Source: Nemertoderma westbladi (taxonomy: Eukaryota > Xenacoelomorpha > Nemertodermatida > Nemertodermatidae). Taken from it: 64,000 nt of DNA. The notes below the pieces were generated by a model that worked only from the letters and a program-made list of their open reading frames with translations, was not told the origin of the DNA and ran no database searches. Numbering within the stretch: the first letter of the stretch is position 1; every line of letters starts with the position of its first letter. Below are positions 19,650 through 34,500 of this stretch, piece by piece. The stretch covers positions 62,001 through 126,000 of the forward strand of contig JAUCBJ010000150.1 in the NCBI GenBank assembly GCA_032718475.1. The letters are read 5' to 3'. The translations under genes were made by a program, and so were the position numbers.

Positions 19650-19925
19650 TAAACCTGCTTGCTAACGCTCATGTACGTCGCCTGTACTGCTAAAACAATA
19701 GTGTTTGGTGGCGCAGGTTCGAATCCGACTAAAGGTTGTAGAAAAACCGTTGTGCCCCTAGGCAAGACACTTTAGACGTTAGTGCCTATACGCCAACCCA
19801 GCGGTATAATGGGATCCTGGCTTTGCTGGGGTAATGATCATAAAAGCGATTCGAGTAAGCCGAGCGTAGAAAAGCGCTATATAAATAATCAATATTATTA
19901 TTACAGTATTATTATTTGTAAAAAT
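19650..19925 (+). mobile_element. tRNA-derived SINE with ATT-rich tail
   Basis: A perfect B box (ggttcgaatcc, about 19708) is followed by a body containing cctaggcaagacacttta, cccagcggtataatggg and gcgctatataaataatca, and an ATT-rich tail. The gcgctatataaat-(att)n end is typical of SINEs mobilised by a LINE with the same tail. The A box is degenerate, so it is not a tRNA gene. Confidence 0.8.
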
Positions 19926-20120
19926 ATTACTTTTATTATTTTAGAGATAATGCGGATTTACAGAGCACAACAAAATTTACTTCTTTCTTAATTAAAAAGA
20001 TCAGATTTTAGATACCGTAACAGTTTCCGGGAACAAATTTATTTCAAATTATTGATGTTTCTTCCTTCTTGTAGTTGTTGGTGCTGTGAAATCCAAACTA
20101 CCTGAACCAGGGGTAGATAT

Positions 20121-20143
20121 GGGGGGGGGGGGGGGGGGGGGGG
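20121..20143. repeat. Homopolymer G run, 23 bp
   Basis: An uninterrupted G run in AT-rich DNA, of the same kind as those at 2291, 18098, 40141, 48899, 54517 and 54784. Confidence 0.9.
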
Positions 20144-20261
20144 TACTGAAATCCTATACGTCTCCCACGTAATCCTAAAAAATTTTATCATATAAATCTT
20201 ATATTCCGTTAAATCCTATTATTAATAAATCGTCTAATGTTATATTATCAAATAAAGGAAA

Positions 20262-20430
20262 GGAGCAGGCTACAGTGGCACGTTATTCTAACCAAAACAA
20301 TATATGAAAGTAAAAAATTGGATTACAGTGTTATTTTTGGGAATAATCACTTCTTATTTGAATCGATTTTGCACTATGCAAATCCACACGACATAACTGT
20401 TCAATTGGGTTTATTCAATTTCAAGAGGCT
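20262..20430. repeat. Dispersed repeat, copy related to 38455-38680
   Basis: Shared words in the same order as in the second copy: aaccaaaacaata, ttacagt.ttatttttg, aatca.....ttatttg, and a final ggtttatt. The copies are clearly diverged. Unclassified. Confidence 0.6.
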
Positions 20431-22546
20431 CTATTGAACTGATAAACAGAATAACAGCATAAGATAACACACCTACAGTATTGAAACATGTAGTATGTGT
20501 ATATAATATAATAATGACAGATGTTGTAGAATTTCCAGCAGTAATGTCAAATTATACTGTAGGCCTTTGTATAATGTTACTAGCTTTGGCTAAATATACA
20601 TAGATACTTTAATTATTTTCGTTCGCAGCAGCGGTAGATTAATTGGGCTATTAATAAATTATAAGATTTATTACAGAGAAACAATAATATAAGGTTGTTT
20701 CCCTTTGTATAAATTCCAATTGAGGGTAAGTAAGCAAGGTTATTTATATATCAAGTGGTCAGTTACTGTCTTTAAGCGAAAAAGCTATTTACTTTTCATG
20801 GAATACGTAATTATATTTCACTCCTTAATTCCTTACCGTTTCTCACTGCAAACCATAGAGCGGTAGGCGTTCCTGCTGCCACCTATTACTTACGACTTAC
20901 GAGGAAATAAAGTTATTAAGTTATTAGTTACCACTACACTAGTTGGAGTTGCGTTATAATCTCGACCGCCCAGCAGAGTAAAATCTCCTTAAAAGGTTTT
21001 AATATTACCTATTTTATTGAGGAAATAAATAAAATTTACAAAAATAAAATATAGGCCTACATATTCTAATTCTTCTAAAAAATATTATTCTAGGAAATAT
21101 TCTAATCTATTTGAATGTGATACTCAGACTTTTTAGGAAAATTAATGGCCTTTCTTTAATAGGTTGATTGAAAATCTATCAAAAAAGGCAATGTTGTACA
21201 ATATATATTATTTTACAATAATATATTAATAATAAAATTATATATTGATTTCGAATTTTTGTAAATTATTCATAATTGTATTATAGTTGTATCTATATTT
21301 AAGGTGTGAGCTATTTGCGCCTGAAGCTCCTTTTAATTTATAGGCGGCTTAAATTGCAATTATTTTTATTATAAAAACTGAATCAAATAATTACGAATGA
21401 GATTTAATTGTGTAAAGAAATTAGGCCAACGTTACCGCTATGTATGTAAGTGCAGATCCAATTTAATTGCGAGATTAATTAGGTAGAACGCTAATCAATA
21501 CAGATTATTTTTACATATAATGCATACAATACGCTCTTCTTTAACATGGATACACAGTGATAATACATTACCATGTCAGTAGGGGGGCTCCTCATAACGC
21601 ATACCTACCGAATACACTAGGTAAAGCATAGAACTAAAGAGAAGGAAACGCATCCTAATAGATACACATAGAGAACACGTTCGTGGGGCCTACGTGCAGC
21701 ACGAGGCTCAGTTGTGAGACCCAAATTATAATTTAGGAAATCTGCATTCGAGACATTTAAATAAACCGCCAATTAATGAAGCTAAGGGAGATGGAACGTG
21801 TTCCTCTCCTTTAATCTGCACCCCAACCTAAGTCATAGACAGTACGAGTAATTGAGATTGATGACAGGAATTTGTGTTTCCTAGGCCTAATTGTAATTCG
21901 GATGCGACTAAATTTGTCAGAAATATTAATAGTTAACTTATGCCGATTTCGATGCAGTAATGATATTGAGATATACCCTGTTAATGGCTCAATATTAAAA
22001 TTGAGACAATAGGGTTGGTGCGCGAAAAAATTGTTGGTCTATAAACAATTGAATAAGGGGTAACTTTTAAATAAATATTTTATAACTGTTAAACATATTA
22101 AATTAATATTGTGTGCTTTTACTGTAACGTATGCGTCCACTTGGCTTGATTATTACAGTATTATTATTATTTTGAATACGGGGTAACAAGTTGCCCTGAA
22201 TCGAGTGGCGATGTGTGTTTTTTGTAAAAATACATGGAAACGGTCGAAATGGAATGGCAGGTTTATGTAAGCCCGGGAAGCCAATTTTGAAAAAAATTGG
22301 ATTCGACGTCATTACGAAGTGATATGATAATTTTTTATATTGTTTTCTATGGAGGGTGATTTTCGATCAATTCAAATACACATTAAATCTCAATCATTTC
22401 ACAAGTGGCTTATATCAATTGAAAGCGGAGATTAGATTTTATCGCACTACAATTAATTAAATCCTATTCAATGGACACACAAATTAATAATAATATAATT
22501 TTAAAGAACATTTTGCAGAAATCCCATCAAAAAGAAATGAATCAGT
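20431..22546. other. AT-rich intergenic stretch
   Basis: No credible coding frame, RNA gene or recognised element. A minus-strand frame of 69 codons near 22103-22312 has no motif. The stretch ends at the first satellite unit. Confidence 0.5.
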
Positions 22547-25500
22547 CTAATAATGCACCCACGGTGCTACTGTCCAGGGGGCTACTGTCCGAATAATGCC
22601 CCCACGGTGCTACTGAGCGGGGGGCTACTGTCCTAATAATGCACCCATGGTGCTACTGTCCGGGGGGCTACTGTCCGAATGATGCACCCACGGTGCTACT
22701 GTCCGGGGGGCTACTGTCCTAATAATGCACCCATGGTGCTACTGTCCGGGGGACTACTGTCCTAATAATGGACTCACGGTGCTACTGTCCAGGGGGCTAC
22801 TGTCCTAATAATCCACCCATGGTGCTACTGTCCGGGGGGCTATTGTCCTAATAATGCACCCACGGTGCTACTGTCCGGGGGGCTACTGTACTAATAATGC
22901 ACCCATGGTGCTACTGTCCGGGGGACTACTGTCCTAATAATGGACTCACGGTGCTACTGTCCAGGGGGCTACTGTCCTAATAATGCACCCATGGTGCTAC
23001 TGTGCGGGGGGCTACTGTCCGAATAATGCACCCATGGTGCTACTGTGCGGGGGACTACTGTCCGAATAATGCACCCACGGTGCTACTGTCCGGGGGGCTA
23101 CTGTCCTAATAATGCACCCATGGTGCTACTGTGCGGGGGGCTACTGTCCGAATAATGCACCCACGGTGCTACTGTGCGGGGGGCTACTGTCCGAATAATG
23201 CACCCATGGTGCTACTGTCCGGGGGGCTACTGTCCTAATAATTCACCCATGGTGCTACTGTGCGGGGGGCTACTGTCCTAATAATGCGCCCATGGTGTTA
23301 CTGTCCGGGGGGCTACTGTCCGAATAATGCACCCATGGTGTTACTGTCCGGGGGGCTACTGTCCTAATAATGCACCCATGGTGCTACTGTGCGGGGGGCT
23401 ACTGTCCGAATAATGCACCCACGGTGCTACTGTGCGGGGGGCTACTGTCCGAATAATGCACCCATGGTGCTACTGACCTAATAATGCACCCACGGTGCTG
23501 CTGTCCAGGGGGCTACTGTCCTAATAATGCACCCATGGTGCTACTGTGCGGGGGGCTACTGTCCGAATAATGCACCCACGGTGCTACTGTGCGGGGGGCT
23601 ACTGTCCGAATAATGCACCCATGGTGCTACTGACCTAATAATGCACCCATGGTGCTACTGTCCTAATAATGCACCCATGGTGCTACTGTGCGGGGGGCTA
23701 CTGTCCGAATAATGCACCCACGGTGCTACTGTCCGGGGGGCTACTGTCCTAATAATTCACCCATGGTGCTACTGTGCGGGGGGCTACTGTCCTAATAATG
23801 CGCCCATGGTGTTACTGTCCGGGGGGCTACTGTCCTAATAATGCACTCATGGTGCTACTGAGCGGGGGGCTACTGTCCTAATAATGCGCCCATGGTGTTA
23901 CTGTCCGGGGGGCTACTGTCCTAATAATGCACCCATGGTGTTACTGTCCGGGGGGCTACTGTCCTAATAATGCACCCACGGTGCAACTGTACGGGGGGCT
24001 ACTGTCCTAATAATCCACCCATGGTGCTACTGTCCGGGGGGCTATTGTCCTAATAATGCACCCACGGTGCTACTGTCCGGGGGGCTACTGTACTAATAAT
24101 GCACCCATGGTGCTACTGTCCAGGGAGCTACTGTCCTAATAATGCACCCACAGTGCTGCTGTCCGGGGGGCTACTGTCCGAATAATGCACCCACGGTGCT
24201 ACTGAGCGGGGGGCTACTGTCCGAATAATGCACCCATGGTGCTACTGTCCTAATAATGCACCCACGGTGCTGCTGTCCAGGGGGCTACTGTCCTAATAAT
24301 GCACCCATGGTACTACTGAGCGGGGGGCTACTGTCCGAATAATGCACCCACGGTGCTACTGTCCAGGGGGCTACTGTCCTAATAATGCACCCACGGTGCT
24401 ACTGTGCGGGGGGCTACTGTCCGAATAATGCACCCATGGTGCTACTGTCCTAATAATGCACCCACGGTGCTGCTGTCCAGGGGGCTACTGTCCGAATAAT
24501 GTACCCACGGTGCTACTGAGCGGGGGGCTACTGTCCGAATAATGCACCCATGGTGCTACTGTCCTAATAATGCACCCACGGTGCTGCTGTCCAGGGGGCT
24601 ACTGTCCTAATAATGCACCCATGGTGCTACTGTGCGGGGGGCTACTGTCCGAATAATGCACCCACGGTGCTACTGTGCGGGGGGCTACTGTCCGAATAAT
24701 GCACCCATGGTGCTACTGACCTAATAATGCACCCATGGTGCTACTGTCCTAATAATGCACCCATGGTGCTACTGTGCGGGGGGCTACTGTCCGAATAATG
24801 CACCCACGGTGCTACTGTCCGGGGGGCTACTGTCCTAATAATTCACCCATGGTGCTACTGTGCGGGGGGCTACTGTCCTAATAATGCGCCCATGGTGTTA
24901 CTGTCCGGGGGGCTACTGTCCTAATAATGCACCCACGGTGCTACTGTGCGGGGGGCTACTGTCCTAATAATGCACCCACGGTGCTACTGAGCGGGGGGCC
25001 ACTGTCCTAATAATGGACTCACGGTGCTACTGTCCAGGGGGCTACTGTCCTAATAATCCACCCATGGTGCTACTGTCCGGGGGGCTATTGTCCTAATAAT
25101 GCACCCACGGTGCTACTGTCCGGGGGGCTACTGTACTAATAATGCACCCATGGTGCTACTGTCCAGGGAGCTACTGTCCTAATAATGCACCCACGGTGCT
25201 ACTGAGCGGGGGGCCACTGTCCTAATAATCCACCCATGGTGCTACTGTCCAGGGGGCTACTGTCCTAATAATCCACCCATGGTGCTACTGTCCGGGGGGC
25301 TATTGTCCTAATAATGCGCCCATGGTGCTACTGTCCAGGGGGCTACTGTCCTAATAATGCACCCACGGTGCTACTGAGCGGGGGGCCACTGTCCTAATAA
25401 TGCACCCATGGTGTTACTGTCCAGGGGGCTACTGTCCTAATAATCCACCCATGGTGCTACTGTCCGGGGGGCTATTGTCCTAATAATGCGCCCATGGTGC

Positions 25501-28500
25501 TACTGTCCAGGGGGCTACTGTCCTAATAATGCACCCACGGTGCTACTGAGCGGGGGGCCACTGTCCTAATAATGCACCCATGGTGTTACTGTCCAGGGGG
25601 CTACTGTCCTAATAATCCACCCATGGTGCTACTGTCCGGGGGGCTATTGTCCTAATAATGCGCCCATGGTGCTACTGTCCAGGGGGCTACTGTCCTAATA
25701 ATGCACCCACGGTGCTACTGAGCGGGGGGCCACTGTCCTAATAATGCACCCATGGTGTTACTGTCCAGGGGGCTACTGTCCTAATAATCCACCCATGGTG
25801 CTACTGTCCAGGGGGCTACTGTCCTAATAATCCACCCATGGTGCTACTGTCCGGGGGGCTATTGTCCTAATAATGCGCCCATGGTGCTACTGTCCAGGGG
25901 GCTACTGTCCTAATAATCCACCCATGGTGCTACTGTCCGGGGGGCTATTGTCCTAATAATGCACCCACGGTGCTACTGTCCGGGGGGCTACTGTACTAAT
26001 AATGCACCCATGGTGCTACTGTCCAGGGAGCTACTGTCCTAATAATGCACCCACGGTGCTGCTGTCCGGGGGGCTACTGTCCGAATAATGCACCCACGGT
26101 GCTACTGAGCGGGGGGCTACTGTCCGAATAATGCACCCATGGTGCTACTGTCCTAATAATGCACCCACGGTGCTGCTGTCCAGGGGGCTACTGTCCTAAT
26201 AATGCACCCATGGTGCTACTGAGCGGGGGGCTACTGTCCGAATAATGCACCCACGGTGCTACTGTCCAGGGGGCTACTGTCCTAATAATGCACCCATGGT
26301 GCTACTGAGCGGGGGGCTACTGTCCGAATAATGCACCCATGGTGCTACTGTCCTAATAATGCACCCACGGTGCTGCTGTCCAGGGGGCTACTGTCCGAAT
26401 AATGTACCCACGGTGCTACTGAGCGGGGGGCTACTGTCCGAATAATGCACCCATGGTGCTACTGTCCTAATAATGCACCCACGGTGCTGCTGTCCAGGGG
26501 GCTACTGTCCTAATAATGCACCCATGGTGCTACTGTGCGGGGGGCTACTGTCCGGGGAGCTACTGTCCTAATAATGCACCCACGGTGCTACTGAGCGGGG
26601 GGCTACTGTCCGAATAATGCACCCACGGTGCTACTGTCCTAATAATGCACCCATGGTGCTACTGTGCGGGGGGCTACTGTCCGAATAATGCACCCACGGT
26701 GCTACTGAGCGGGGGGCTACTGTCCGAATAATGCACCCACGGTGCTACTGAGCGGGGGGCTACTGTCCTAATAATGCACCCAAGGTGCTATTGTCCGGGG
26801 GGCTACTGTCCGAATAATGTACCCACGGTGCTACTGAGCGGGGGGCTACTGTCCGAATAATGCACCCATGGTGCTACTGTCCTAATAATGCACCCACGGT
26901 GCTGCTGTCCAGGGGGCTACTGTCCTAATAATGCACCCATGGTGCTACTGTGCGGGGGGCTACTGTCCGAATAATGTACCCACGGTGCTACTGAGCGGGG
27001 GGCTACTGTCCGAATAATGCACCCATGGTGCTACTGTCCTAATAATGCACCCACGGTGCTGCTGTCCAGGGGGCTACTGTCCTAATAATGCACCCATGGT
27101 GCTACTGTGCGGGGGGCTACTGTCCGAATAATGCAGCCATGGTGCTACTGTCCAGGGGGCTACTGTCCGAATAATGCACCCACGGTGCTGCTGTCCAGGG
27201 GGCTACTGTCCGAATAATGTACCCACGGTGCTACTGAGCGGGGGGCTACTGTCCGAATAATGCACCCATGGTGCTACTGTCCTAATAATGCACCCACGGT
27301 GCTGCTGTCCAGGGGGCTACTGTCCTAATAATGCACCCATGGTGCTACTGTGCGGGGGGCTACTGTCCGAATAATGCAGCCATGGTGCTACTGTCCAGGG
27401 GGCTACTGTCCGAATAATGCACCCACGGTGCTGCTGTCCAGGGGGCTACTGTCCGAATAATGTACCCACGGTGCTACTGAGCGGGGGGCTACTGTCCGAA
27501 TAATGCACCCATGGTGCTACTGTCCTAATAATGCACCCACGGTGCTGCTGTCCAGGGGGCTACTGTCCGAATAATGTACCCACGGTGCTACTGTCCGGGG
27601 GGCTACTGTCCGAATAATGCAGCCATGGTGCTACTGTCCAGGGGGCTACTGTCCGAATAATGCACCCACGGTGCTGCTGTCCAGGGGGCTACTGTCCGAA
27701 TAATGTACCCACGGTGCTACTGAGCGGGGGGCTACTGTCCGAATAATGCACCCATGGTGCTACTGTCCTAATAATGCACCCACGGTGCTGCTGTCCAGGG
27801 GGCTACTGTCCTAATAATGCACCCATGGTGCTACTGTGCGGGGGGCTACTGTCCGAATAATGCAGCCATGGTGCTACTGTCCAGGGGGCTACTGTCCGAA
27901 TAATGCACCCATGGTGCTACTGTCCAGGGGGCTACTGTCCTAATAATGCACCCACGGTGCTACTGTCCGGGGGGCTATTGTCCTAATTAATGCACCCATG
28001 GTGTTACTGTGCGGGGGGCTACTGTCCTAATAATGCACCCATGGTGCTACTGTCCAGGGAGCTACTGTCCTAATAATGCACCCACGGTGCTACTGTCCGG
28101 GGGGCTACTGTCCTAATAATGGACTCACGGTGCTACTGTCCGGGGGGCTACTGTCCTAATAATGCACCCACGGTGCTACTGTCCAGGGGGCTACTGTCCT
28201 AATAATGCACCCATGGTGCTACTGTCCGGGGGGCTACTGTCCTAATAATGCACCCACGGTGCTACTGTCCAGGGGGCTACTGTCCGAATAATGTACCCAC
28301 GGTGCTACTCGAGCGGGGGGCTACTGTCCTAATAATGCACCCACGGTGCTACTGTCCGGGGGGCTACTGTCCTAATAATGCACCCACGGTGCTACTGTCC
28401 AGGGGGGCTACTGTCCTAATAATGCACCCATGGTGCTACTGTCCGGGGGGCTACTGTCCTAATAATGCACCCACGGTGCTACTGTCCGGGGGGCTACTGT

Positions 28501-31500
28501 CCTAATAATGCACCCACGGTGCTACTGTCCGGGGGGCTACTGTCCTAATAATGCACCCACGGTGCTACTGTCCGGGGGGCTACTGTCCTAATAATGCACC
28601 CACGGTGCTACTGTCCGGGGGGCTACTGTCCTAATAATGCACCCATGGTGCTACTGTCCGGGGGGCTACTGTCCTAATAATGCACCCACGGTGCTACTGT
28701 CCGGGGGGCTACTGTCCTAATAATGCACCCACGGTGCTACTGTCCGGGGGGCTACTGTCCTAATAATGCACCCACGGTGCTACTGTCCGGGGGGCTACTG
28801 TCCTAATAATGCACCCACGGTGCTACTGTCCGGGGGGCTACTGTCCTAATAATGCACCCACGGTGCTACTGTCCGGGGGGCTACTGTCCTAATAATGCAC
28901 CCACGGTGCTACTGTCCGGGGGGCTACTGTCCTAATAATGCACCCACGGTGCTACTGTCCGGGGGGCTACTGTCCTAATAATGCACCCACGGTGCTACTG
29001 TCCGGGGGGCTACTGTCCTAATAATGCACCCACGGTGCTACTGTCCGGGGGGCTACTGTCCTAATAATGCACCCATGGTGCTACTGTCCGGGGGGCTACT
29101 GTCCTAATAATGCACCCATGGTGCTACTGTCCGGGGGGCTACTGTCCTAATAATGCACCCACGGTGCTACTGTCCGGGGGGCTACTGTCCTAATAATGCA
29201 CCCACGGTGCTACTGTCCGGGGGGCTACTGTCCTAATAATGCACCCACGGTGCTACTGTCCGGGGGGCTACTGTCCTAATAATGCACCCACGGTGCTACT
29301 GTCCGGGGGGCTACTGTCCTAATAATGCACCCACGGTGCTACTGTCCGGGGGGCTACTGTCCTAATAATGCACCCACGGTGCTACTGTCCGGGGGGCTAC
29401 TGTCCTAATAATGCACCCACGGTGCTACTGTCCGGGGGGCTACTGTCCTAATAATGCACCCACGGTGCTACTGTCCGGGGGGCTACTGTCCTAATAATGC
29501 ACCCACGGTGCTACTGTCCAGGGGGCTACTGTCCTAATAATGTACCCACGGTGCTACTGTCCGGGGGGCTACTGTCCTAATAATGCACCCACGGTGCTAC
29601 TGTCCGGGGGGCTACTGTCCTAATAATGCACCCACGGTGCTACTGTCCGGGGGGCTACTGTCCTAATAATGTACCCACGGTGCTACTGTCCGGGGGGCTA
29701 CTGTCCTAATAATGCACCCATGGTGCTACTGTCCGGGGGGCTACTGTCCTAATAATGCACCCACGGTGCTACTGTCCGGGGGGCTACTGTCCTAATAATG
29801 CACCCACGGTGCTACTGTCCGGGGGGCTACTGTCCTAATAATGCACCCACGGTGCTACTGTCCGGGGGGCTACTGTCCTAATAATGCACCCATGGTGCTA
29901 CTGTCCGGGGGGCTACTGTCCTAATAATGCACCCATGGTGCTACTGTCCGGGGGGCTACTGTCCTAATAATGCACCCACGGTGCTACTGTCCGGGGGGCT
30001 ACTGTCCTAATAATGCACCCACGGTGCTACTGTCCGGGGGGCTACTGTCCTAATAATGCACCCACGGTGCTACTGTCCGGGGGGCTACTGTCCTAATAAT
30101 GCACCCACGGTGCTACTGTCCGGGGGGCTACTGTCCTAATAATGCACCCACGGTGCTACTGTCCGGGGGGCTACTGTCCTAATAATGCACCCACGGTGCT
30201 ACTGTCCGGGGGGCTACTGTCCTAATAATGCACCCAAGGTGCTACTTGTCCGGGGGGCTACTGTCCTAATAATGCACCCACGGTGCTACTGTCCAGGGGG
30301 CTACTGTCCGAATAATGCCCCCACGGTGCTACTGAGCGGGGGGCTACTGTCCTAATAATGCACCCATGGTGCTACTGTACGGGGGGCTACTGTCCTAATA
30401 ATGCACCCATGGTGCTACTGTCCGGGGGGCTACTGTCCTAATAATGCACCCATGGTGCTACTGTCCGGGGGGCTACTGTCCGAATAATGCACCCACGGTG
30501 CTACTGTGCGGGGGGCTACTGTCCGAATAATGCACCCACGGTGCTACTGTGCGGGGGGCTACTGTCCTAATAATGCACCCACGGTGCTACTGAGCGGGGG
30601 GCTACTGTCCTAATAATGCACCCAAGGTGCTATTGTCCGGGGGGCTACTGTCCTAATAATGCACCCACGGTGCTACTGTGCGGGGGGCTACTGTCCGAAT
30701 AATGAACCCTAGGTGCTACTGTGCGGGGGGCTACTGTCCGAATAATGCACCCACGGTGCTACTGTCCGGGGGGCTACTGTCCTAATAATGCACCCACGGT
30801 GCTACTGTGCGGGGGGCTACTGTCCGAATAATGAACCCAAGGTGCTACTGTCCGGGGGGCTACTGTCCGAATAATGCACCCACGGTGCTACTGTGCGGGG
30901 GGCTACTGTCCGAATAATGCACCCACGGTGCTACTGTCCGGGGGGCTACTGTCCGAATAATGCACCCACGGTGCTACTGTCCGGGGGGCTACTGTCCTAA
31001 TAATGCACCCATGGTGTTACTGTCCGGGGGGCTACTGTCCTAATAATGCACCCATGGTGTTACTGTCCGGGGGCTACTGTCCTAATAATGCACCCCATGG
31101 TGTTACTATCCGGTTAATAATGCCCCCACGGTGCTACTGTCCGGGGGTCTACTGTCCGGGGAGCTACTGTCCTAATAATGCACCCACGGTGCTACTGTCC
31201 GGGGGGCTACTGTCCTAATAATGCACCCATGGTGTTACTGTCCGGGGGGCTACTGTCCTAATAATGCACCCATGGTGTTACTGTCCGGGGGGCTACTGTC
31301 CTAATAATGCACCCATGGTGTTACTATCCGGTCCTAATAATGCCCCCACGGTGCTGCTGTCCGGGGGGCTACTGTCCTAATAATGCACCCATGGTGCTAC
31401 TGTCCAGGGGGCTACTGTCCTAATAATGCACCCATGGTGCTACTGTCCGGGGGCTATTGTCCTAATAATGCACCCACGGTGCTACTGTCCGGGGGGCTAC

Positions 31501-34500
31501 TGTACTAATAATGCACCCATGGTGCTACTGTCCAGGGAGCTACTGTCCTAATAATGCACCCACGGTGCTGCTGTCCGGGGGGCTACTGTCCGAATAATGC
31601 ACCCACGGTGCTACTGAGCGGGGGGCTACTGTCCGAATAATGCACCCATGGTGCTACTGTCCTAATAATGCACCCACGGTGCTGCTGTCCAGGGGGCTAC
31701 TGTCCTATTAATGCACCCATGGTGCTACTGAGCGGGGGGCTACTGTCCGAATAATGCACCCACGGTGCTACTGTCCAGGGGGCTACTGTCCTAATAATGC
31801 ACCCACGGTGCTACTGTGCGGGGGGCTACTGTCCGAATAATGCACCCATGGTGCTACTGTCCTAATAATGCACCCACGGTGCTGCTGTCCAGGGGGCTAC
31901 TGTCCGAATAATGTACCCACGGTGCTACTGAGCGGGGGGCTACTGTCCGAATAATGCACCCATGGTGCTACTGTCCTAATAATGCACCCACGGTGCTGCT
32001 GTCCAGGGGGCTACTGTCCTAATAATGCACCCATGGTGCTACTGTGCGGGGGGCTACTGTCCGAATAATGCACCCACGGTGCTACTGTCCGGGGAGCTAC
32101 TGTCCTAATAATGCACCCACGGTGCTACTGAGCGGGGGGCTACTGTCCGAATAATGCACCCACGGTGCTACTGAGCGGGGGGCTACTGTCCTAATAATGC
32201 ACCCACGGTGCTACTGAGCGGGGGGCTACTGTCCTAATAATGCACCCACGGTGCTACTGAGCGGGGGGCTACTGTCCGAATAATGCACCCATGGTGCTAC
32301 TGAGCGGGGGGCTACTGTCCGAATAATGCACCCATGGTGCTACTGTCCTAATAATGCACCCATGGTGCTACTGTCCTAATAATGCACCCATGGTGCTACT
32401 GTCCTAATAATGCACCCATGGTGCTACTGTCCGAATAATGCACCCACGGTGCTGCTGTCCAGGGGGCTACTGTCCGAATAATGCACCCATGGTGCTACTG
32501 TCCTAATAATGCACCCATGGTGCTACTGAGCGGGGGGCTACTGTCCGAATAATGCACCCACGGTGCTACTGAGCGGGGGGCTACTGTCCGAATAATGCAC
32601 CCATGGTGCTACTGTCCTAATAATGCACCCATGGTGCTACTGTCCTAATAATGCACCCATGGTGCTACTGTCCTAATAATGCACCCATGGTGCTACTGTC
32701 CGAATAATGCACCCACGGTGCTGCTGTCCAGGGGGCTACTGTCCGAATAATGCACCCATGGTGCTACTGTCCTAATAATGCACCCATGGTGCTACTGTCC
32801 TAATAATGCACCCATGGTGCTACTGTCCTAATAATGCACCCATGGTGCTACTGTCCGAATAATGCACCCACGGTGCTGCTGTCCAGGGGGCTACTGTCCG
32901 AATAATGCACCCACGGTGCTACTGAGCGGGGGGCTACTGTCCGAATAATGCACCCATGGTGCTACTGTCCTAATAATGCACCCACGGTGCTGCTGTCCAG
33001 GGGGCTACTGTCCAGGGGGCTACTGTCCGAATAATGCACCCACGGTGCTACTGAGCGGGGGCTACTGTCCGAATAATGCACCCACGGTGCTACTGAGCGG
33101 GGGGCTACTGTCCGAATAATGCACCCATGGTGCTACTGTCCTAATAATGCACCCACGGTGCTGCTGTCCAGGGGGCTACTGTCCAGGGGGCTACTGTCCG
33201 AATAATGCACCCACGGTGCTACTGAGCGGGGGCTACTGTCCGAATAATGCACCCACGGTGCTACTGAGCGGGGGGCTACTGTCCGAATAATGCACCCAAG
33301 GTGCTACTGTCCTAATAATGCACCCACGGTGCTGCTGTCCAGGGGGCTACTGTCCTAATAATGCACCCATGGTGCTACTGTGCGGGGGGCTACTGTCCGA
33401 ATAATGCACCCACGGTGCTACTGAGCGGGGGCTACTGTCCGAATAATGCACCCACGGTGCTACTGAGCGGGGGGCTACTGTCCGAATAATGCACCCATGG
33501 TGCTACTGTCCTAATAATGCACCCACGGTGCTGCTGTCCAGGGGGCTACTGTCCTAATAATGCACCCATGGTGTTACTGTCCAGGGGGCTACTGTCCGAA
33601 TAATGCACCCACGGTGCTACTGAGCGGGGGCTACTGTCCGAATAATGCACCCACGGTGCTACTGAGCGGGGGGCTACTGTCCGAATAATGCACCCATGGT
33701 GCTACTGTCCTAATAATGCACCCACGGTGCTGCTGTCCAGGGGGCTACTGTCCTAATAATGCACCCATGGTGCTACTGTGCGGGGGGCTACTGTCCGAAT
33801 AATGCAGCCATGGTGCTACTGTCCAGGGGGCTACTGTCCGAATAATGCACCCACGGTGCTGCTGTCCAGGGGGCTACTGTCCGAATAATGTACCCACGGT
33901 GCTACTGAGCGGGGGGCTACTGTCCGAATAATGCACCCATGGTGCTACTGTCCTAATAATGCACCCACGGTGCTGCTGTCCAGGGGGCTACTGTCCTAAT
34001 AATGCACCCATGGTGCTACTGTGCGGGGGGCTACTGTCCGAATAATGCAGCCATGGTGCTACTGTCCAGGGGGCTACTGTCCGAATAATGCACCCACGGT
34101 GCTGCTGTCCAGGGGGCTACTGTCCGAATAATGTACCCACGGTGCTACTGAGCGGGGGGCTACTGTCCGAATAATGCACCCATGGTGCTACTGTCCTAAT
34201 AATGCACCCACGGTGCTGCTGTCCAGGGGGCTACTGTCCGAATAATGCACCCACGGTGCTGCTGTCCAGGGGGCTACTGTCCGAATAATGTACCCACGGT
34301 GCTACTGAGCGGGGGGCTACTGTCCGAATAATGCACCCATGGTGCTACTGTCCTAATAATGCACCCACGGTGCTGCTGTCCAGGGGGCTACTGTCCGAAT
34401 AATGTACCCACGGTGCTACTGTCCGGGGGGCTACTGTCCGAATAATGCAGCCATGGTGCTACTGTCCAGGGGGCTACTGTCCGAATAATGCACCCACGGT

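Noticed and set aside
19700-19720. tRNA gene suggested by a perfect B box
   Set aside because: No acceptor-stem pairing, a degenerate A box and a SINE body and tail follow.
28248-31218. Open frames in the satellite rich in Cys, Tyr, Pro and Gly (MHPRCYCPGGYCPNN-type)
   Set aside because: They follow the 43-bp unit, change frame every unit, and are closed by the taataa in each unit. Repeat artefacts.
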